A stretch of 47,434 bases of DNA, taken from NCBI GenBank assembly GCA_902591495.1, contig CACJAW010000014.1, positions 1 to 47,434 on the forward strand, read 5' to 3'. The translations under genes and the position numbers were made by a program. The notes under the pieces were generated by a model. It was given only the letters and a program-made list of their open reading frames with translations. It was not told the origin of the DNA and ran no database searches. This DNA is from an uncultured Pseudohongiella sp. Lineage in GTDB: Bacteria > Pseudomonadota > Gammaproteobacteria > Pseudomonadales > Pseudohongiellaceae. Below, one piece after another: positions 1 to 8,037 of this stretch. Each line of letters opens with the position of its first letter. Position 1 is the stretch's first letter.

Positions 1-110
1 AAGATAATTACGGAAAAAAGAATCAGAGCCGCGCTCCCAAAGACAAACCAGTCCACATTGCCACTTTCAATGTCAACACTTGGTTCTCTATTTATTTTTT
101 CTTCAATCAT
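1..110 (-). CDS. N-terminal fragment of a membrane protein, probably a BCCT-family transporter (runs off the window)
   Basis: An open frame begins with ATG at position 110 and runs off the left edge, giving 36 residues. It starts with a polar, acidic segment of about 18 residues (MIEEKINREPSVDIESGN), then VDWFVFGSAALILFSVII, the start of a first membrane helix. A short acidic N-terminus followed by a V-D-W-x-V-F motif and a hydrophobic helix resembles the start of betaine/choline/carnitine transporters. With so little sequence the family call is an inference. The upstream 96 bases (111-206) show no convincing Shine-Dalgarno site. The gene lies downstream of pgeF on the same strand and is probably a separate transcription unit. 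Confidence 0.5.
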   Translation of the reverse strand, partial: MIEEKINREPSVDIESGNVDWFVFGSAALILFSVII

Positions 111-206
111 AAGATTAAATAGTATTCAAATTTCATTTCACGATTAACCAACATCAAAAAGTAGAGTTAAATTAGTTCGCAGAAGTAACCACAGTTTAAA
201 TAAAAA

Positions 207-974
207 TTAGACTTTTGGATCAATAAAAATTGTACTTACCATTCTACCAGTTTCCCCATCACGCCTATAAGAAAAATATTTTTCTCTGTCGCGAAAGGTA
301 CAATGATCATCTCCATAAATTTTATTAACGCCAAGATACTTCAACATAGCTCCCGCTGTTTTATATAAATCAAGAAAAAATTTGCCTTCAGTAGAGCTCT
401 CTCTAAAACATATTTCTATCCTCGACCACAACTCCTTTGCACTGATGGATTTTTTTAATGCATCTTTTACATCACCCCCTACCTCATAGTGGCAAGGGCC
501 AATCGCCGGACCTAACCACGCTATCAAGTCATATGGGTCAGAACACATTTTATTTACAGTCTTACTCAAGATTCCCCTACAAATACCTCGCCAACCCGCG
601 TGAATGATCGCGATCTCTGTTCCTTTTAGATTTGTCAAAAAGACGGGCAAACAATCAGCGGTCAAGACGCAGCAGGCTATGCCGGGCACTCTGCAGATTA
701 AACTATCGCCTTTGATCGGAGGCGAAGGGACACTCACAACATTCACAATATTACTATGAATTTGATTCAACCATTGAAAACTCAAATTTTCTGGAACCGA
801 TAATTGTAATAGATCTCTATTCCTCTCAACTGTACTAAAGTCATCATTTACATGATGAGCAAGATTCAAACTCGAAAACTTACCAGTGGAAAAGCCGCCT
901 GTTCGCTCAGTAACGAAGGCATGAACTCGATCAGCTGCTGGCCAATTGGGAAAGTTTTTTAAGATCGACGTCAT
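207..974 (-). CDS. pgeF: Peptidoglycan editing factor PgeF (YfiH, laccase-domain family)
   Basis: This 255-residue protein belongs to the YfiH/DUF152 multicopper-oxidase-like family. In E. coli the family corrects or prevents wrong amino acids in peptidoglycan stem peptides; purine-nucleoside phosphorylase and deaminase activity is reported for relatives. The metal-site residues are visible: His73 in QIHSN, Cys108 in TADCLPV and His125 in HAGWRG. GPAIGPCHYEVG follows and is also typical. The length is usual for the family. It starts with ATG only 4 bases after the stop of rluD, so the two are almost certainly co-transcribed, the same pairing as in E. coli. No signal peptide is seen, so it is cytoplasmic. 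Confidence 0.93.
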   Translation of the reverse strand: MTSILKNFPNWPAADRVHAFVTERTGGFSTGKFSSLNLAHHVNDDFSTVERNRDLLQLSVPENLSFQWLNQIHSNIVNVVSVPSPPIKGDSLICRVPGIACCVLTADCLPVFLTNLKGTEIAIIHAGWRGICRGILSKTVNKMCSDPYDLIAWLGPAIGPCHYEVGGDVKDALKKSISAKELWSRIEICFRESSTEGKFFLDLYKTAGAMLKYLGVNKIYGDDHCTFRDREKYFSYRRDGETGRMVSTIFIDPKV

Positions 975-978
975 AGTT

Positions 979-1932
979 TTAATCTACCATTTCATAGTCA
1001 CTCTTTAATGAAGTTAATAACTTTTGCATATCTTCTGCACGTTCTACCTCCCACTCCATCTTTTGTCCCTTCTCAGGGTGAGTAAGCGAAATCTTTTTTG
1101 CATGAAGTGCTTGCCTTTTGAAACTTTGCAGTGTGCCTCTTAATTCTGGACTACTCGCAGCTGGCATTTGCAAACGACCGCCATAGAGTTGATCTCCAAC
1201 CAAGCGATGTTTTATATGCGCCATGTGGACTCGGATTTGGTGTGTCCTCCCAGTTTCAAGATTAAGTTGAACATGGGTGTGCGATCGATAGCGATTAATA
1301 ACCTTGTAATGCGTTATTGCCTCTTTGCCGGCCTCATTTACAGCTTGTTTCTTCCGGTGCACCGGATGACGCCCCAGAGGCGCATCTACGATCCCACCTC
1401 CTGTCATGACTCCGACCACTACAGCCTCATATTCCCTTTTTACGGATCGCTGTTGAAGCTGATTAATCAGACTTGTATGAGCTTCGATAGTCTTAGCAAC
1501 AACCATAATCCCCGAAGTATCCTTATCCAAACGATGGACAATTCCGGCTCTTGGAATTGCTCTTAATTTAGGTTCCCAGTTGAGCAAACCATTAAGTAAC
1601 GTGCCAGACCAATTTCCGGCGGCCGGGTGAACAACGATCCCAGCATCTTTATTTAGAATCATTAATGATTTGTCTTCATAAATAATCTGTAGAGGGATCT
1701 GCTCAGCCTGATACTCTAAAGTCGTTTGTAGCTCGATAGTTACTGCAATTCTGTCACCCATTTGCAACCTATCTTTGGCGCGAGATTCTTTACCGTTTAC
1801 AAGTAATTTTCCCTCTTTTATCAAAGACTGAAGCCTTGCCCTAGAGTATCGAGGAAACAGATTAACCGCTATTTGGTCCAGTCGATTGCCCGCCAAATTC
1901 TCGGGTACCTCAGCTGACAACAATTCATTCAT
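979..1932 (-). CDS. rluD: 23S rRNA pseudouridine synthase RluD
   Basis: This is a 317-residue pseudouridine synthase of the RluA/RluD family, which modifies positions in helix 69 of 23S rRNA. An N-terminal S4-type RNA-binding domain covers roughly residues 12-75, including the R-L-D-Q and S-R-A-R-L-Q elements. The catalytic motif HRLDKDTSG lies at residues 133-141, with Asp136 as nucleophile. The C-terminal RTHQIRVHMAHI signature is also present. RluD, rather than RluC, is supported by divergence from bamD and by pgeF immediately downstream, the standard gammaproteobacterial arrangement. The ATG at 1932 has no strong ribosome binding site. A sigma-70-like promoter is visible 37-64 bases upstream. 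Confidence 0.93.
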   Translation of the reverse strand: MNELLSAEVPENLAGNRLDQIAVNLFPRYSRARLQSLIKEGKLLVNGKESRAKDRLQMGDRIAVTIELQTTLEYQAEQIPLQIIYEDKSLMILNKDAGIVVHPAAGNWSGTLLNGLLNWEPKLRAIPRAGIVHRLDKDTSGIMVVAKTIEAHTSLINQLQQRSVKREYEAVVVGVMTGGGIVDAPLGRHPVHRKKQAVNEAGKEAITHYKVINRYRSHTHVQLNLETGRTHQIRVHMAHIKHRLVGDQLYGGRLQMPAASSPELRGTLQSFKRQALHAKKISLTHPEKGQKMEWEVERAEDMQKLLTSLKSDYEMVD

Positions 1933-1968
1933 GGGCGCTAATCACAACTAATTAAGAACACTTGGAGC

Positions 1969-1996
1969 ACTATAGTCGGTAATGCAACAAATTCAA
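1969..1996 (-). promoter_or_regulatory. Candidate sigma-70 promoter for rluD-pgeF
   Basis: On the minus strand there is a -35-like TTGAAT (1991-1996), a 16-base spacer and a -10-like TATAGT (1969-1974), which matches five of six consensus bases. It sits about 40 bases upstream of the rluD ATG. Seen by eye only; there is no transcript evidence. Confidence 0.45.
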
Positions 1997-2022
1997 CTTC
2001 TGCTTCATCGGTTACGAGGAGA

Positions 2023-2031
2023 TGGTATACT
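2023..2031 (+). promoter_or_regulatory. Candidate extended -10 promoter for bamD
   Basis: The sequence TGGTATACT is an extended -10 element (TG, one base, then TATACT at 2026-2031). The -35 region is poor, as expected for extended -10 promoters. Transcription would begin near 2038. An in-frame ATG at 2022 would lie inside this promoter, so the bamD start at 2079 is preferred. Similar elements precede miaB and phoH. Confidence 0.5.
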
Positions 2032-2078
2032 ACAAGAATATATCAGACTGTAAATTTATAGAAATCCAACAAAATTCC

Positions 2079-3068
2079 ATGTCTATTCGCATAAAGGTAC
2101 ATATAACACTCCTACTTAGCGTTTTTTTAAGTGGATGTGGTCTCTTTGGTGGCGATGAGGATGACAACGAGTTTGCAGGCCTTTCAACGGAAGCTCAGTT
2201 CTATGAGCGTGCACTGGACCAGCTGAATGGACAAAACTTTCGGGCCGCGATATCAACCTATCAAGCATTAGAGTCTCGATTTCCTTTCGGTAGATACGCA
2301 GAACAAGCACAAATAGAAATTGTGTACGCTTACTATAGAAATGATGACATGGAGGCTGCAAGAGCTGCTGCTGATCGGTTCATAAGACTTCACCCTGACA
2401 GCGAAAATATTGACTACGCATACTACATGAAAGGGTTATCGTCTTTTACTGATGGAGGCGGCATTTTCAATCGATTCTTACCAATCGACCATACAAAAAG
2501 AGACCCCGCTAGCGCTCAAGAATCTTTTACTGACTTCGCTCAACTATTGGCACTTTATCCTGACAGTGCGTATGCGGGTGATGCAAGAACAAGAATGATC
2601 TATTTGCGAAATAATCTGGCACGATATGAAATACACGTAGCTGATTACTATACTGAGCGTCGAGCATACATCGCGGCCCTCAGGCGAGCTCAATACGTAG
2701 TCGAGAATTTTCAGGGTACGCCTGCGGTAGCAGATGGTATGGCCATAATGGTCGAGTGTTATCTCAGGCTTGGATTAAATGAACTAGCGGATACTTCCTT
2801 GGCGCTTTTAAAGGAGAACTACCCCCAACATGCTTCGATAGACTCTGACGGTGATTTTATTATCAGAACAGAAATAACAAACCCATCTTTACTTTATACC
2901 GTTACATTTGGCCTTGTTGGAGACAACGCAGTTGATCCCCCTCTGGCACCAACTCAGCGTCCACTTACATCAGGAAGTCAGCAAATTATTGATGCCCAAC
3001 AAGATATCCAAGTTGAAGAAGAGAGTAGATCTTTCTTCGACATCATTACCTTGGGTATTTTCAATTGA
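2079..3068 (+). CDS. bamD: Outer membrane assembly lipoprotein BamD
   Basis: BamD is the essential lipoprotein of the beta-barrel assembly (BAM) complex. It works with BamA on the periplasmic face of the outer membrane. From the ATG at 2079 the protein is 329 residues. It starts with a lipoprotein signal peptide ending in the lipobox LSGC, followed by GLFGG. The tetratricopeptide-type region then begins ([44 protein letters not shown]), all recognisable BamD blocks. The body matches the usual 245-residue family, but a low-complexity C-terminal tail of about 70-80 residues is added, rich in Pro, Gln and Asp and ending in [11 protein letters not shown]. An ATG at 2022 is in frame but would add 19 residues before the signal peptide and overlaps the likely promoter. 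Confidence 0.92.
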   Translation: MSIRIKVHITLLLSVFLSGCGLFGGDEDDNEFAGLSTEAQFYERALDQLNGQNFRAAISTYQALESRFPFGRYAEQAQIEIVYAYYRNDDMEAARAAADRFIRLHPDSENIDYAYYMKGLSSFTDGGGIFNRFLPIDHTKRDPASAQESFTDFAQLLALYPDSAYAGDARTRMIYLRNNLARYEIHVADYYTERRAYIAALRRAQYVVENFQGTPAVADGMAIMVECYLRLGLNELADTSLALLKENYPQHASIDSDGDFIIRTEITNPSLLYTVTFGLVGDNAVDPPLAPTQRPLTSGSQQIIDAQQDIQVEEESRSFFDIITLGIFN

Positions 3069-3096
3069 GATTAAAAATCATCCAAGAACTGCACTT

Positions 3097-4746
3097 CTAG
3101 TCCCCAATTTTCCAGCCATTAGTTATTGGATAGCGCCTATCTCGCCCAAAACCTCGTTCCGTTAACCTGATTCCAACAGGGCTTTGTCTTCGCTTATACT
3201 CGTTTCGATCAACTAATTTAACTACATGCTGAACAACTTTTTTATCAAAGCCTTGAAGAATAATTGCGTCCGCACTAAGGTCTTTCTCTACATAAAGTTC
3301 CAAAATTTCATCTAATATCGCATATGGGGGCAAGCTATCCTCATCGCTCTGACCGGGAAGAAGTTCCGCTGATGGAGCTCGATCTATAACTTCTTGGGGT
3401 ATTACATCTTCAACTTTGCTCGCTTCAAGAGCATTTCTATACCTGGCTAATTCATACACCAAAGTTTTAGAAACGTCCTTGAGCACATTGAAGCCCCCAG
3501 CCATATCCCCATAAAGCGTTGAATAACCTACGGCAATCTCACTTTTATTTCCTGTCGTGAGAACTAAAAACCCTTTTTTATTTGAAATTCCCATAAGTAT
3601 TACTCCTCGCGATCGAGCTTGGAGGTTCTGTTCACTGACATCCGGGACAGTGTCTTCAAATTCTTCTTTAAGTGCCGATTCAAAAGCTCTATAGATTTTA
3701 TTAATAGGTATTACCTTGTATTTAACATTCAGACGCCTTGCCTGTTTAGCAGCGGCATCTAAACTTAACTTTGAAGTATATTCGAAGGGCATCATCACAG
3801 CTTGAACATTTTCTGCTCCTAACGCGTCGACTGCAATTGCCAGAGTTAGAGCAGAATCTATTCCACCGGAAAGTCCAAGTACTACTCCAGCAAATTTGTT
3901 CTTCCGCACATAGTCTCTAACCCCAAGCATTAAGCTCTGATAGACACTTTCCTCGACACTTACATTTGGAGCAATAAGTTGACTGCATAATTCAACCATT
4001 CCCCCAGAGGTAATACCTAACGTAAACGGGTAGAGACCTTCCTTAAAACTTGGCGCTTGATAAAATTTCTGGCCTTTTGCATCAACAACCATCGAACCAC
4101 CATCAAAAACTAATTCATCCTGACCGCCGACTAAATTCACGTAGACGATAGGAAAATTTCCCTCGAGACATCTCCTTGCAAGCAAGTCCTGCCTTTCTTT
4201 TGATTTATTTATATGGAACGGTGATGCATTGATATTTACCAACATCTTGGCACCAAGTAATTTTGAATCCCTCACTGGTCCTTCTTGCCATAAATCCTCA
4301 CAAACCGTGAAAGCACAAGGAATATTCTTAATTTTGATAACGCAGGCTTCTTGTCCGGGTTCAAAATATCGTCTTTCATCAAATACTTGATAGTTAGGCA
4401 AGCACTGTTTGTGGTACTCACCCAGTAATTCCCCTCGATGAATTACTCCCAAAGCGTTATATAACTTTGCATCGAAAACCCTTGGGTACCCCAGCACGAT
4501 TGTAATGCCTAAATTAGCTTTTAATATTTTATCAATTGCCTTGTCTATCCTATTTTCCAAACTTGGCCTAAGAAGTAAGTCTTCCATAGGGTACCCGGTC
4601 AAAGTTAGCTCCGGGAAGACAATCATATCCGCCGCATGCTCGTTGATTGCATCACTCGAACCCTGAATTACGATTTCCGTATTACCGTCAATGTCACCAA
4701 CCAAAAAATTCAGTTGGCCCATAACCATTTTAAGTGTCTGTGTCAT
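3097..4746 (-). CDS. nadE: Glutamine-dependent NAD+ synthetase
   Basis: This two-domain enzyme makes NAD+ from deamido-NAD+ using ammonia released from glutamine. The N-terminal nitrilase/glutaminase domain (about residues 5-250) shows the Glu-Lys-Cys triad: Glu in FPELTLTGYP, Lys in EYHKQCLP and Cys in TVCEDLW. The C-terminal synthetase domain has the ATP pyrophosphatase loop LGLSGGIDSA and the typical TGNKSEIAVGYSTLYGDMAGG segment. I chose ATG 4746 (549 residues, starting MTQTLKMVMGQL) because GAGAA lies just upstream and a possible -10 (TACAAT, 4785-4790) leaves little room for the in-frame ATG at 4773, which would add nine residues. The gene converges on bamD with 28 bases between the stops. 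Confidence 0.93.
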   Translation of the reverse strand: MTQTLKMVMGQLNFLVGDIDGNTEIVIQGSSDAINEHAADMIVFPELTLTGYPMEDLLLRPSLENRIDKAIDKILKANLGITIVLGYPRVFDAKLYNALGVIHRGELLGEYHKQCLPNYQVFDERRYFEPGQEACVIKIKNIPCAFTVCEDLWQEGPVRDSKLLGAKMLVNINASPFHINKSKERQDLLARRCLEGNFPIVYVNLVGGQDELVFDGGSMVVDAKGQKFYQAPSFKEGLYPFTLGITSGGMVELCSQLIAPNVSVEESVYQSLMLGVRDYVRKNKFAGVVLGLSGGIDSALTLAIAVDALGAENVQAVMMPFEYTSKLSLDAAAKQARRLNVKYKVIPINKIYRAFESALKEEFEDTVPDVSEQNLQARSRGVILMGISNKKGFLVLTTGNKSEIAVGYSTLYGDMAGGFNVLKDVSKTLVYELARYRNALEASKVEDVIPQEVIDRAPSAELLPGQSDEDSLPPYAILDEILELYVEKDLSADAIILQGFDKKVVQHVVKLVDRNEYKRRQSPVGIRLTERGFGRDRRYPITNGWKIGD

Positions 4747-4784
4747 AAAATTCTCGAGATTGCTATCATGCATTTTCCGAGCAC

Positions 4785-4790
4785 ATTGTA
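4785..4790 (-). promoter_or_regulatory. Possible -10 element for nadE
   Basis: TACAAT on the minus strand matches five of six bases of the -10 consensus and lies about 40 bases upstream of the preferred nadE ATG. The -35 region is weak. The 4774-4888 interval must carry promoters for both divergent genes, nadE and the permease. Confidence 0.25.
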
Positions 4791-4888
4791 CGATAACCGT
4801 TAACTAAAACCCATTTCGAAGTGTCCTACTTTTGAGAGAGCGACAGTATTATCATTAGAATTCGAGACAAAAGTTGTAAAGGATAAAA

Positions 4889-5647
4889 ATGCAATTGGAC
4901 TTATTCTCTATTTTATTGCTTGGGCTGACTGGCTTCATTGCGGGAGGAATAAATACCGTTGCCGGAGGGGGCTCAAACCTCACCCTACCGGCGCTTATGA
5001 TGTTCGGATTGCCTGCTGATATAGCAAATGGTACTAATAGATTATCAGTCTTGATGCAATGTATTGTCGGGGTTGCCGGTTATAATAAGCACAAAATGCT
5101 CGATCGACCGGCGGCAATTCCGATTCTCATTCCGTGTATTCTAGGAGGAGCTTTTGGGGCACTTCTGGCTGCAATACTCCCTAATCTCTTTTTAAAACCC
5201 GTGTTACTCCTGACAATCCTTTGCATGTCCGTTGTTATTCTTATCAGGCCAGAGACAATAGCCCCCACACCTGGGACCACTGAGTTATCTCCCAAGGAGA
5301 ATAAAAAAGCTTGGTGGAGCCTGTTTGCGGCTGGAATTTACGGCGGCTTTGTTCAAGCCGGTGTTGGTTTTATATTACTCGCTGCTCTTGCTGGGGGACT
5401 CCGATATAATTTACTCAGGGCCAATGCTCTGAAAACACTCTGCGCTTTAGCATTTACAGTTATTGCGCTCGCTATTTTTGTTGCATTCGACCAAGTTTGG
5501 TGGCTGCCAGGTATAATATTGGCATGCGGATCAATGTTAGGTGCACACCTAGCTGTGAAAATTGCGGTCAAAGCGTCTCAAGATCAAATAAAGTGGTTCT
5601 TATTTGCTATGACCATCCTTGCTGTCGCAGGCGGACTTCTCCTTTAG
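4889..5647 (+). CDS. TauE/SafE-family (DUF81) membrane permease
   Basis: A 252-residue integral membrane protein of the TauE/SafE family, whose members export or take up sulfite, sulfoacetate and other small anions. The family signature is present at the N-terminus: GGINTVAGGGSNLTLPAL, followed by a Pro-rich N-G-T-N-R segment. A second copy of the repeat begins with AGIYGGFVQAGVGFILLAAL near residue 150. Seven or eight hydrophobic helices are evident, and the length is standard. AAGGAT lies six to seven bases before the ATG, a good ribosome binding site. It is a single-gene unit, divergent from nadE and convergent with slyX. The substrate cannot be deduced. Confidence 0.88.
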   Translation: MQLDLFSILLLGLTGFIAGGINTVAGGGSNLTLPALMMFGLPADIANGTNRLSVLMQCIVGVAGYNKHKMLDRPAAIPILIPCILGGAFGALLAAILPNLFLKPVLLLTILCMSVVILIRPETIAPTPGTTELSPKENKKAWWSLFAAGIYGGFVQAGVGFILLAALAGGLRYNLLRANALKTLCALAFTVIALAIFVAFDQVWWLPGIILACGSMLGAHLAVKIAVKASQDQIKWFLFAMTILAVAGGLLL

Positions 5648-5696
5648 AATATCTGGACTACTGTAAAGAATAATTACTTGAGGTGGAAATGTGGAA

Positions 5697-5912
5697 TTAA
5701 TAATGCGGAGGTAACTCTTGTTCATTCGATATGTTTTCCGAAGATTGCCATGTCTCCTGCATATTTTGTAATTCCGATTTCATATTACGAATCTCCGACT
5801 TAAGGATTAGAAGTTCTTTTTGTTGGTCAGCCACCACCTCATTAAGTTGCTTTAAAGTATCTTCTTGGAAGCTGTACTTGATTTGTAATTCCTCGATTTG
5901 CACCTGTGACAT
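5697..5912 (-). CDS. slyX: SlyX family protein
   Basis: A 71-residue, mostly helical protein predicted to form a coiled coil over residues 5-55 (heptad-like E-E-L-Q-I-K, T-L-K-Q-L-N-E-V, I-R-N-M-K-S-E-L). It ends in PPHY, the hallmark of SlyX. The F-Q-E-D-T-x-x-x-L-N block near residues 15-24 is also typical. Length matches the family. The molecular function of SlyX is unknown; in E. coli the gene lies beside slyD. A strong Shine-Dalgarno sequence, GGAGGGAG, precedes the ATG at 5912, which supports a real gene. It is a single gene here, divergent from the desaturase. Confidence 0.85.
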   Translation of the reverse strand: MSQVQIEELQIKYSFQEDTLKQLNEVVADQQKELLILKSEIRNMKSELQNMQETWQSSENISNEQELPPHY

Positions 5913-6069
5913 AACTCCCTCCGAAAAACATGTAATTGCTATAACGCGACTATATTTTAAATTGATACTACTCTAGCTTACAGAAAAATTTAAAGACCTC
6001 GGTTTCCTGTTCATGCTTCAACGACATGGTGTAAACTATCGTTCTTTAAACTAGGATTTCTAACTTGAT

Positions 6070-7224
6070 ATGAGCCAGAGTCAGATTAAAGAAAACGCAG
6101 ACATTAATTGGACAAATATGGTGCTCTTCACTACCACTCCACTCTTGGCAGTTTCCATTGTCCCCGTGTACGGATATAACCATGGTTACGATACCTTTGA
6201 ATGGTCTGTTTTTTTTATTCTGCTGGTATTCTGTGGAATGTCTATAACCGCCGGATACCACCGTCTTTGGTCTCACAAAACTTATCACGCACACCCAATT
6301 CTTAGGTTTATCTTCGCACTCGGGGGAGCGTGTGCTCTTCAGAATGATATTTTACATTGGGCTTCAGATCATCGTCGTCACCATCAATTTGTCGATAATA
6401 ACGAAAAGGACCCTTATTCAGCCAAACGTGGATTTTGGTTTTCTCACCTAGGCTGGATACTCCGAAACTACAGAAGCGGTAAAGAAGACCTATCGAATGT
6501 TAAAGATTTAACTAGTGATCCCATCGTTAGGTTCCAGCACCAGCATTATTTGAAACTCGTCCTACTGACAAACATCGGACTACCAACCATTTTAGGCTTA
6601 ATTCATGGTGACGTAGCAGGAAGTTTATTATTAGGAGGAGTACTCAGACTAGTCCTCAGTCAGCACAGCACTTATTTGATAAATTCTGCCGCCCACATTT
6701 GGGGACGCCAACCTTACAGCAACTCAAGCACTGCTCGAGATAACACTTTTCTTGCGTTGCTAACTTATGGCGAGGGATATCATAACTATCATCACACATT
6801 CCAATGGGATTACAGAAACGGTAATAGGTGGTGGCACTACGACCCCACCAAATGGCTAATCAGATTTTTGTCTATCGCAGGCATAACAAAGGGGTTGAAA
6901 ACTTGCAGTCCAGCAATAGTCGAAACTGCTAAGTTACAGAAGCAATATTTAGACGCAACAGACAAGTGTAAATTGTTGAAAATTTCTGAAAATTGGCAGT
7001 TATGCCTTGAGGAAGAATATCATCAATTCGCAAATACACTGAAAACTTGGTCGGAACACCATAAGGTGATTTTTGAGAGTAAAAAGTTAGCAACTCTTGG
7101 AAAACTAGAAAAACTCGAGTTTCGCAAAAAAAGCAGGGAGCTAAAAGTAAAACTCAGAGACCATAGACGTCGCTGGGCACAAATGATAGAAAATCTCGGG
7201 CATCCTGTTTATGTAGCTCATTAA
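6070..7224 (+). CDS. Membrane acyl-CoA/acyl-lipid delta-9 desaturase
   Basis: A 384-residue fatty-acid desaturase of the stearoyl-CoA desaturase type, which inserts a double bond using oxygen and a di-iron centre. All three histidine boxes are present: HRLWSH (64-69), HRRHH (101-105) and HNYHH (about 238-242). NSAAHIWGRQPY also matches the family. Hydrophobic segments near residues 18-35, 47-63, 78-92 and about 170-200 are consistent with four membrane spans. A charged, helical C-terminal region of about 110 residues follows, as in the Pseudomonas DesB/DesC type. It is likely to adjust membrane fluidity or provide an aerobic route to unsaturated fatty acids. It is transcribed alone, divergent from slyX, and the ribosome binding site is weak. 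Confidence 0.92.
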   Translation: MSQSQIKENADINWTNMVLFTTTPLLAVSIVPVYGYNHGYDTFEWSVFFILLVFCGMSITAGYHRLWSHKTYHAHPILRFIFALGGACALQNDILHWASDHRRHHQFVDNNEKDPYSAKRGFWFSHLGWILRNYRSGKEDLSNVKDLTSDPIVRFQHQHYLKLVLLTNIGLPTILGLIHGDVAGSLLLGGVLRLVLSQHSTYLINSAAHIWGRQPYSNSSTARDNTFLALLTYGEGYHNYHHTFQWDYRNGNRWWHYDPTKWLIRFLSIAGITKGLKTCSPAIVETAKLQKQYLDATDKCKLLKISENWQLCLEEEYHQFANTLKTWSEHHKVIFESKKLATLGKLEKLEFRKKSRELKVKLRDHRRRWAQMIENLGHPVYVAH

Positions 7225-7250
7225 TCGTAATTTATCGCTCAAGAAAACAT

Positions 7251-7323
7251 TAAAAGAGCGCTAGATGAGTCAATTTGTGCTAAATTACAAATACAAGTGC
7301 TATGAGTGGAGCAATTTGTGCTA
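7251..7323 (+). repeat. Degenerate tandem repeat with phased GTGCTA boxes
   Basis: The hexamer GTGCTA (first copy GCGCTA) ends at 7263, 7282, 7302 and 7323, a spacing of 19, 20 and 21 bases. The second and fourth copies share the longer CAATTTGTGCTA (7271-7282 and 7312-7323), 41 bases apart. The region lies between the desaturase stop and the TlpA-like gene. The boxes are spaced by about two helical turns, as expected for a cooperative protein-binding array. A simple duplication would also explain them. Confidence 0.55.
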
Positions 7324-7390
7324 GAAGAACTCTTCAGATCCCTAACATAGTGCTCAATTACTAAAAGCCAGCTCTTATTAAGGAACCTGT

Positions 7391-7897
7391 ATGAATTTTC
7401 ATTACTTAAAAATTACTTGTATAGTCACCCTTAACCTATTCTGCGCCCCCCTATTTGCACTCGAAGAAGGCGATAAGATTCCCGATTTCGATTTAGCTTC
7501 CATATATGAGGGCCAGCCAAACATCGCGCTATCAAACTTGGAGGGAAAGACACTCTATATTGACTTTTGGGCGTCTTGGTGCGCGCCATGTATCACCTCT
7601 CTCCCGCAATACAATGATTTGTATAAAAAATATAAACAAGATGGACTTGAAGTCATAGCAATCAATGTTGACAACCCAATAGAGGATGGTCTTGATTTTT
7701 TAATAGATACTCCCTTAGACTTTTTGATTCCTCAAGATCCTGAAGGAGACGCCGCCGAGTTGTTTGGAGTAATCGGCATGCCCTCATCTTACTTAATTTC
7801 ACCAGAGGGTAATGTGGAACTAGTTCACATGGGATTTCGAAATGGAGACATAGATATCATCGAGGAAGAAATAAAAAAAGTTCTGGCCGCAAACTAA
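7391..7897 (+). CDS. TlpA/ResA-like periplasmic thioredoxin-fold protein
   Basis: A 168-residue secreted thiol-disulfide protein. A signal peptide covers about residues 1-23, with a hydrophobic core around ITCIVTLNLFCAPLFA and cleavage before LEEGD. The mature part begins with the AhpC/TSA-type D-K-I-P-D-F-D-L block. The active site is WCAPC with Cys64 and Cys67, preceded by LYIDFWASW. The cis-proline segment is GMPSSYLISPEG. TlpA-like proteins usually reduce disulfides in the periplasm, often for cytochrome c or metal-centre maturation; the target here is unknown. An ApbE-like gene starts 140 bases downstream on the same strand. The sequence AAGGA lies about six bases before the ATG. Confidence 0.88.
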   Translation: MNFHYLKITCIVTLNLFCAPLFALEEGDKIPDFDLASIYEGQPNIALSNLEGKTLYIDFWASWCAPCITSLPQYNDLYKKYKQDGLEVIAINVDNPIEDGLDFLIDTPLDFLIPQDPEGDAAELFGVIGMPSSYLISPEGNVELVHMGFRNGDIDIIEEEIKKVLAAN

Positions 7898-8037
7898 CAA
7901 AAAAAATTTCCTTGTGAATAGAATTCAATAGTTCGAGAAAATTAATTTGTATTGATTTCCAAGATTTGAGTCACTCATTCGTAGGATAGTTATTTTTCAT
8001 CGATTGAGTCTTTCAATTTATAAAAACGAAACATGTT

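Noticed and set aside
1168-1566. Plus-strand open frame of 132 codons
   Set aside because: It lies wholly antisense to the catalytic region of rluD, which is clearly coding, and shows no family resemblance.
5731-5976. Plus-strand frame of 81 codons across slyX
   Set aside because: It is antisense to slyX, which has the diagnostic C-terminal PPHY and a strong ribosome binding site.
7235-7262. Possible rho-independent terminator after the desaturase gene (CGCTC/GAGCG stem)
   Set aside because: The stem is only five bases with a 15-base loop and no T-run follows; it partly overlaps the GTGCTA repeat instead.
7961-7980. Near-palindrome TGAGTCACTCA upstream of the ApbE-like gene
   Set aside because: A single short near-palindrome without a second copy or promoter context is too weak to call an operator.
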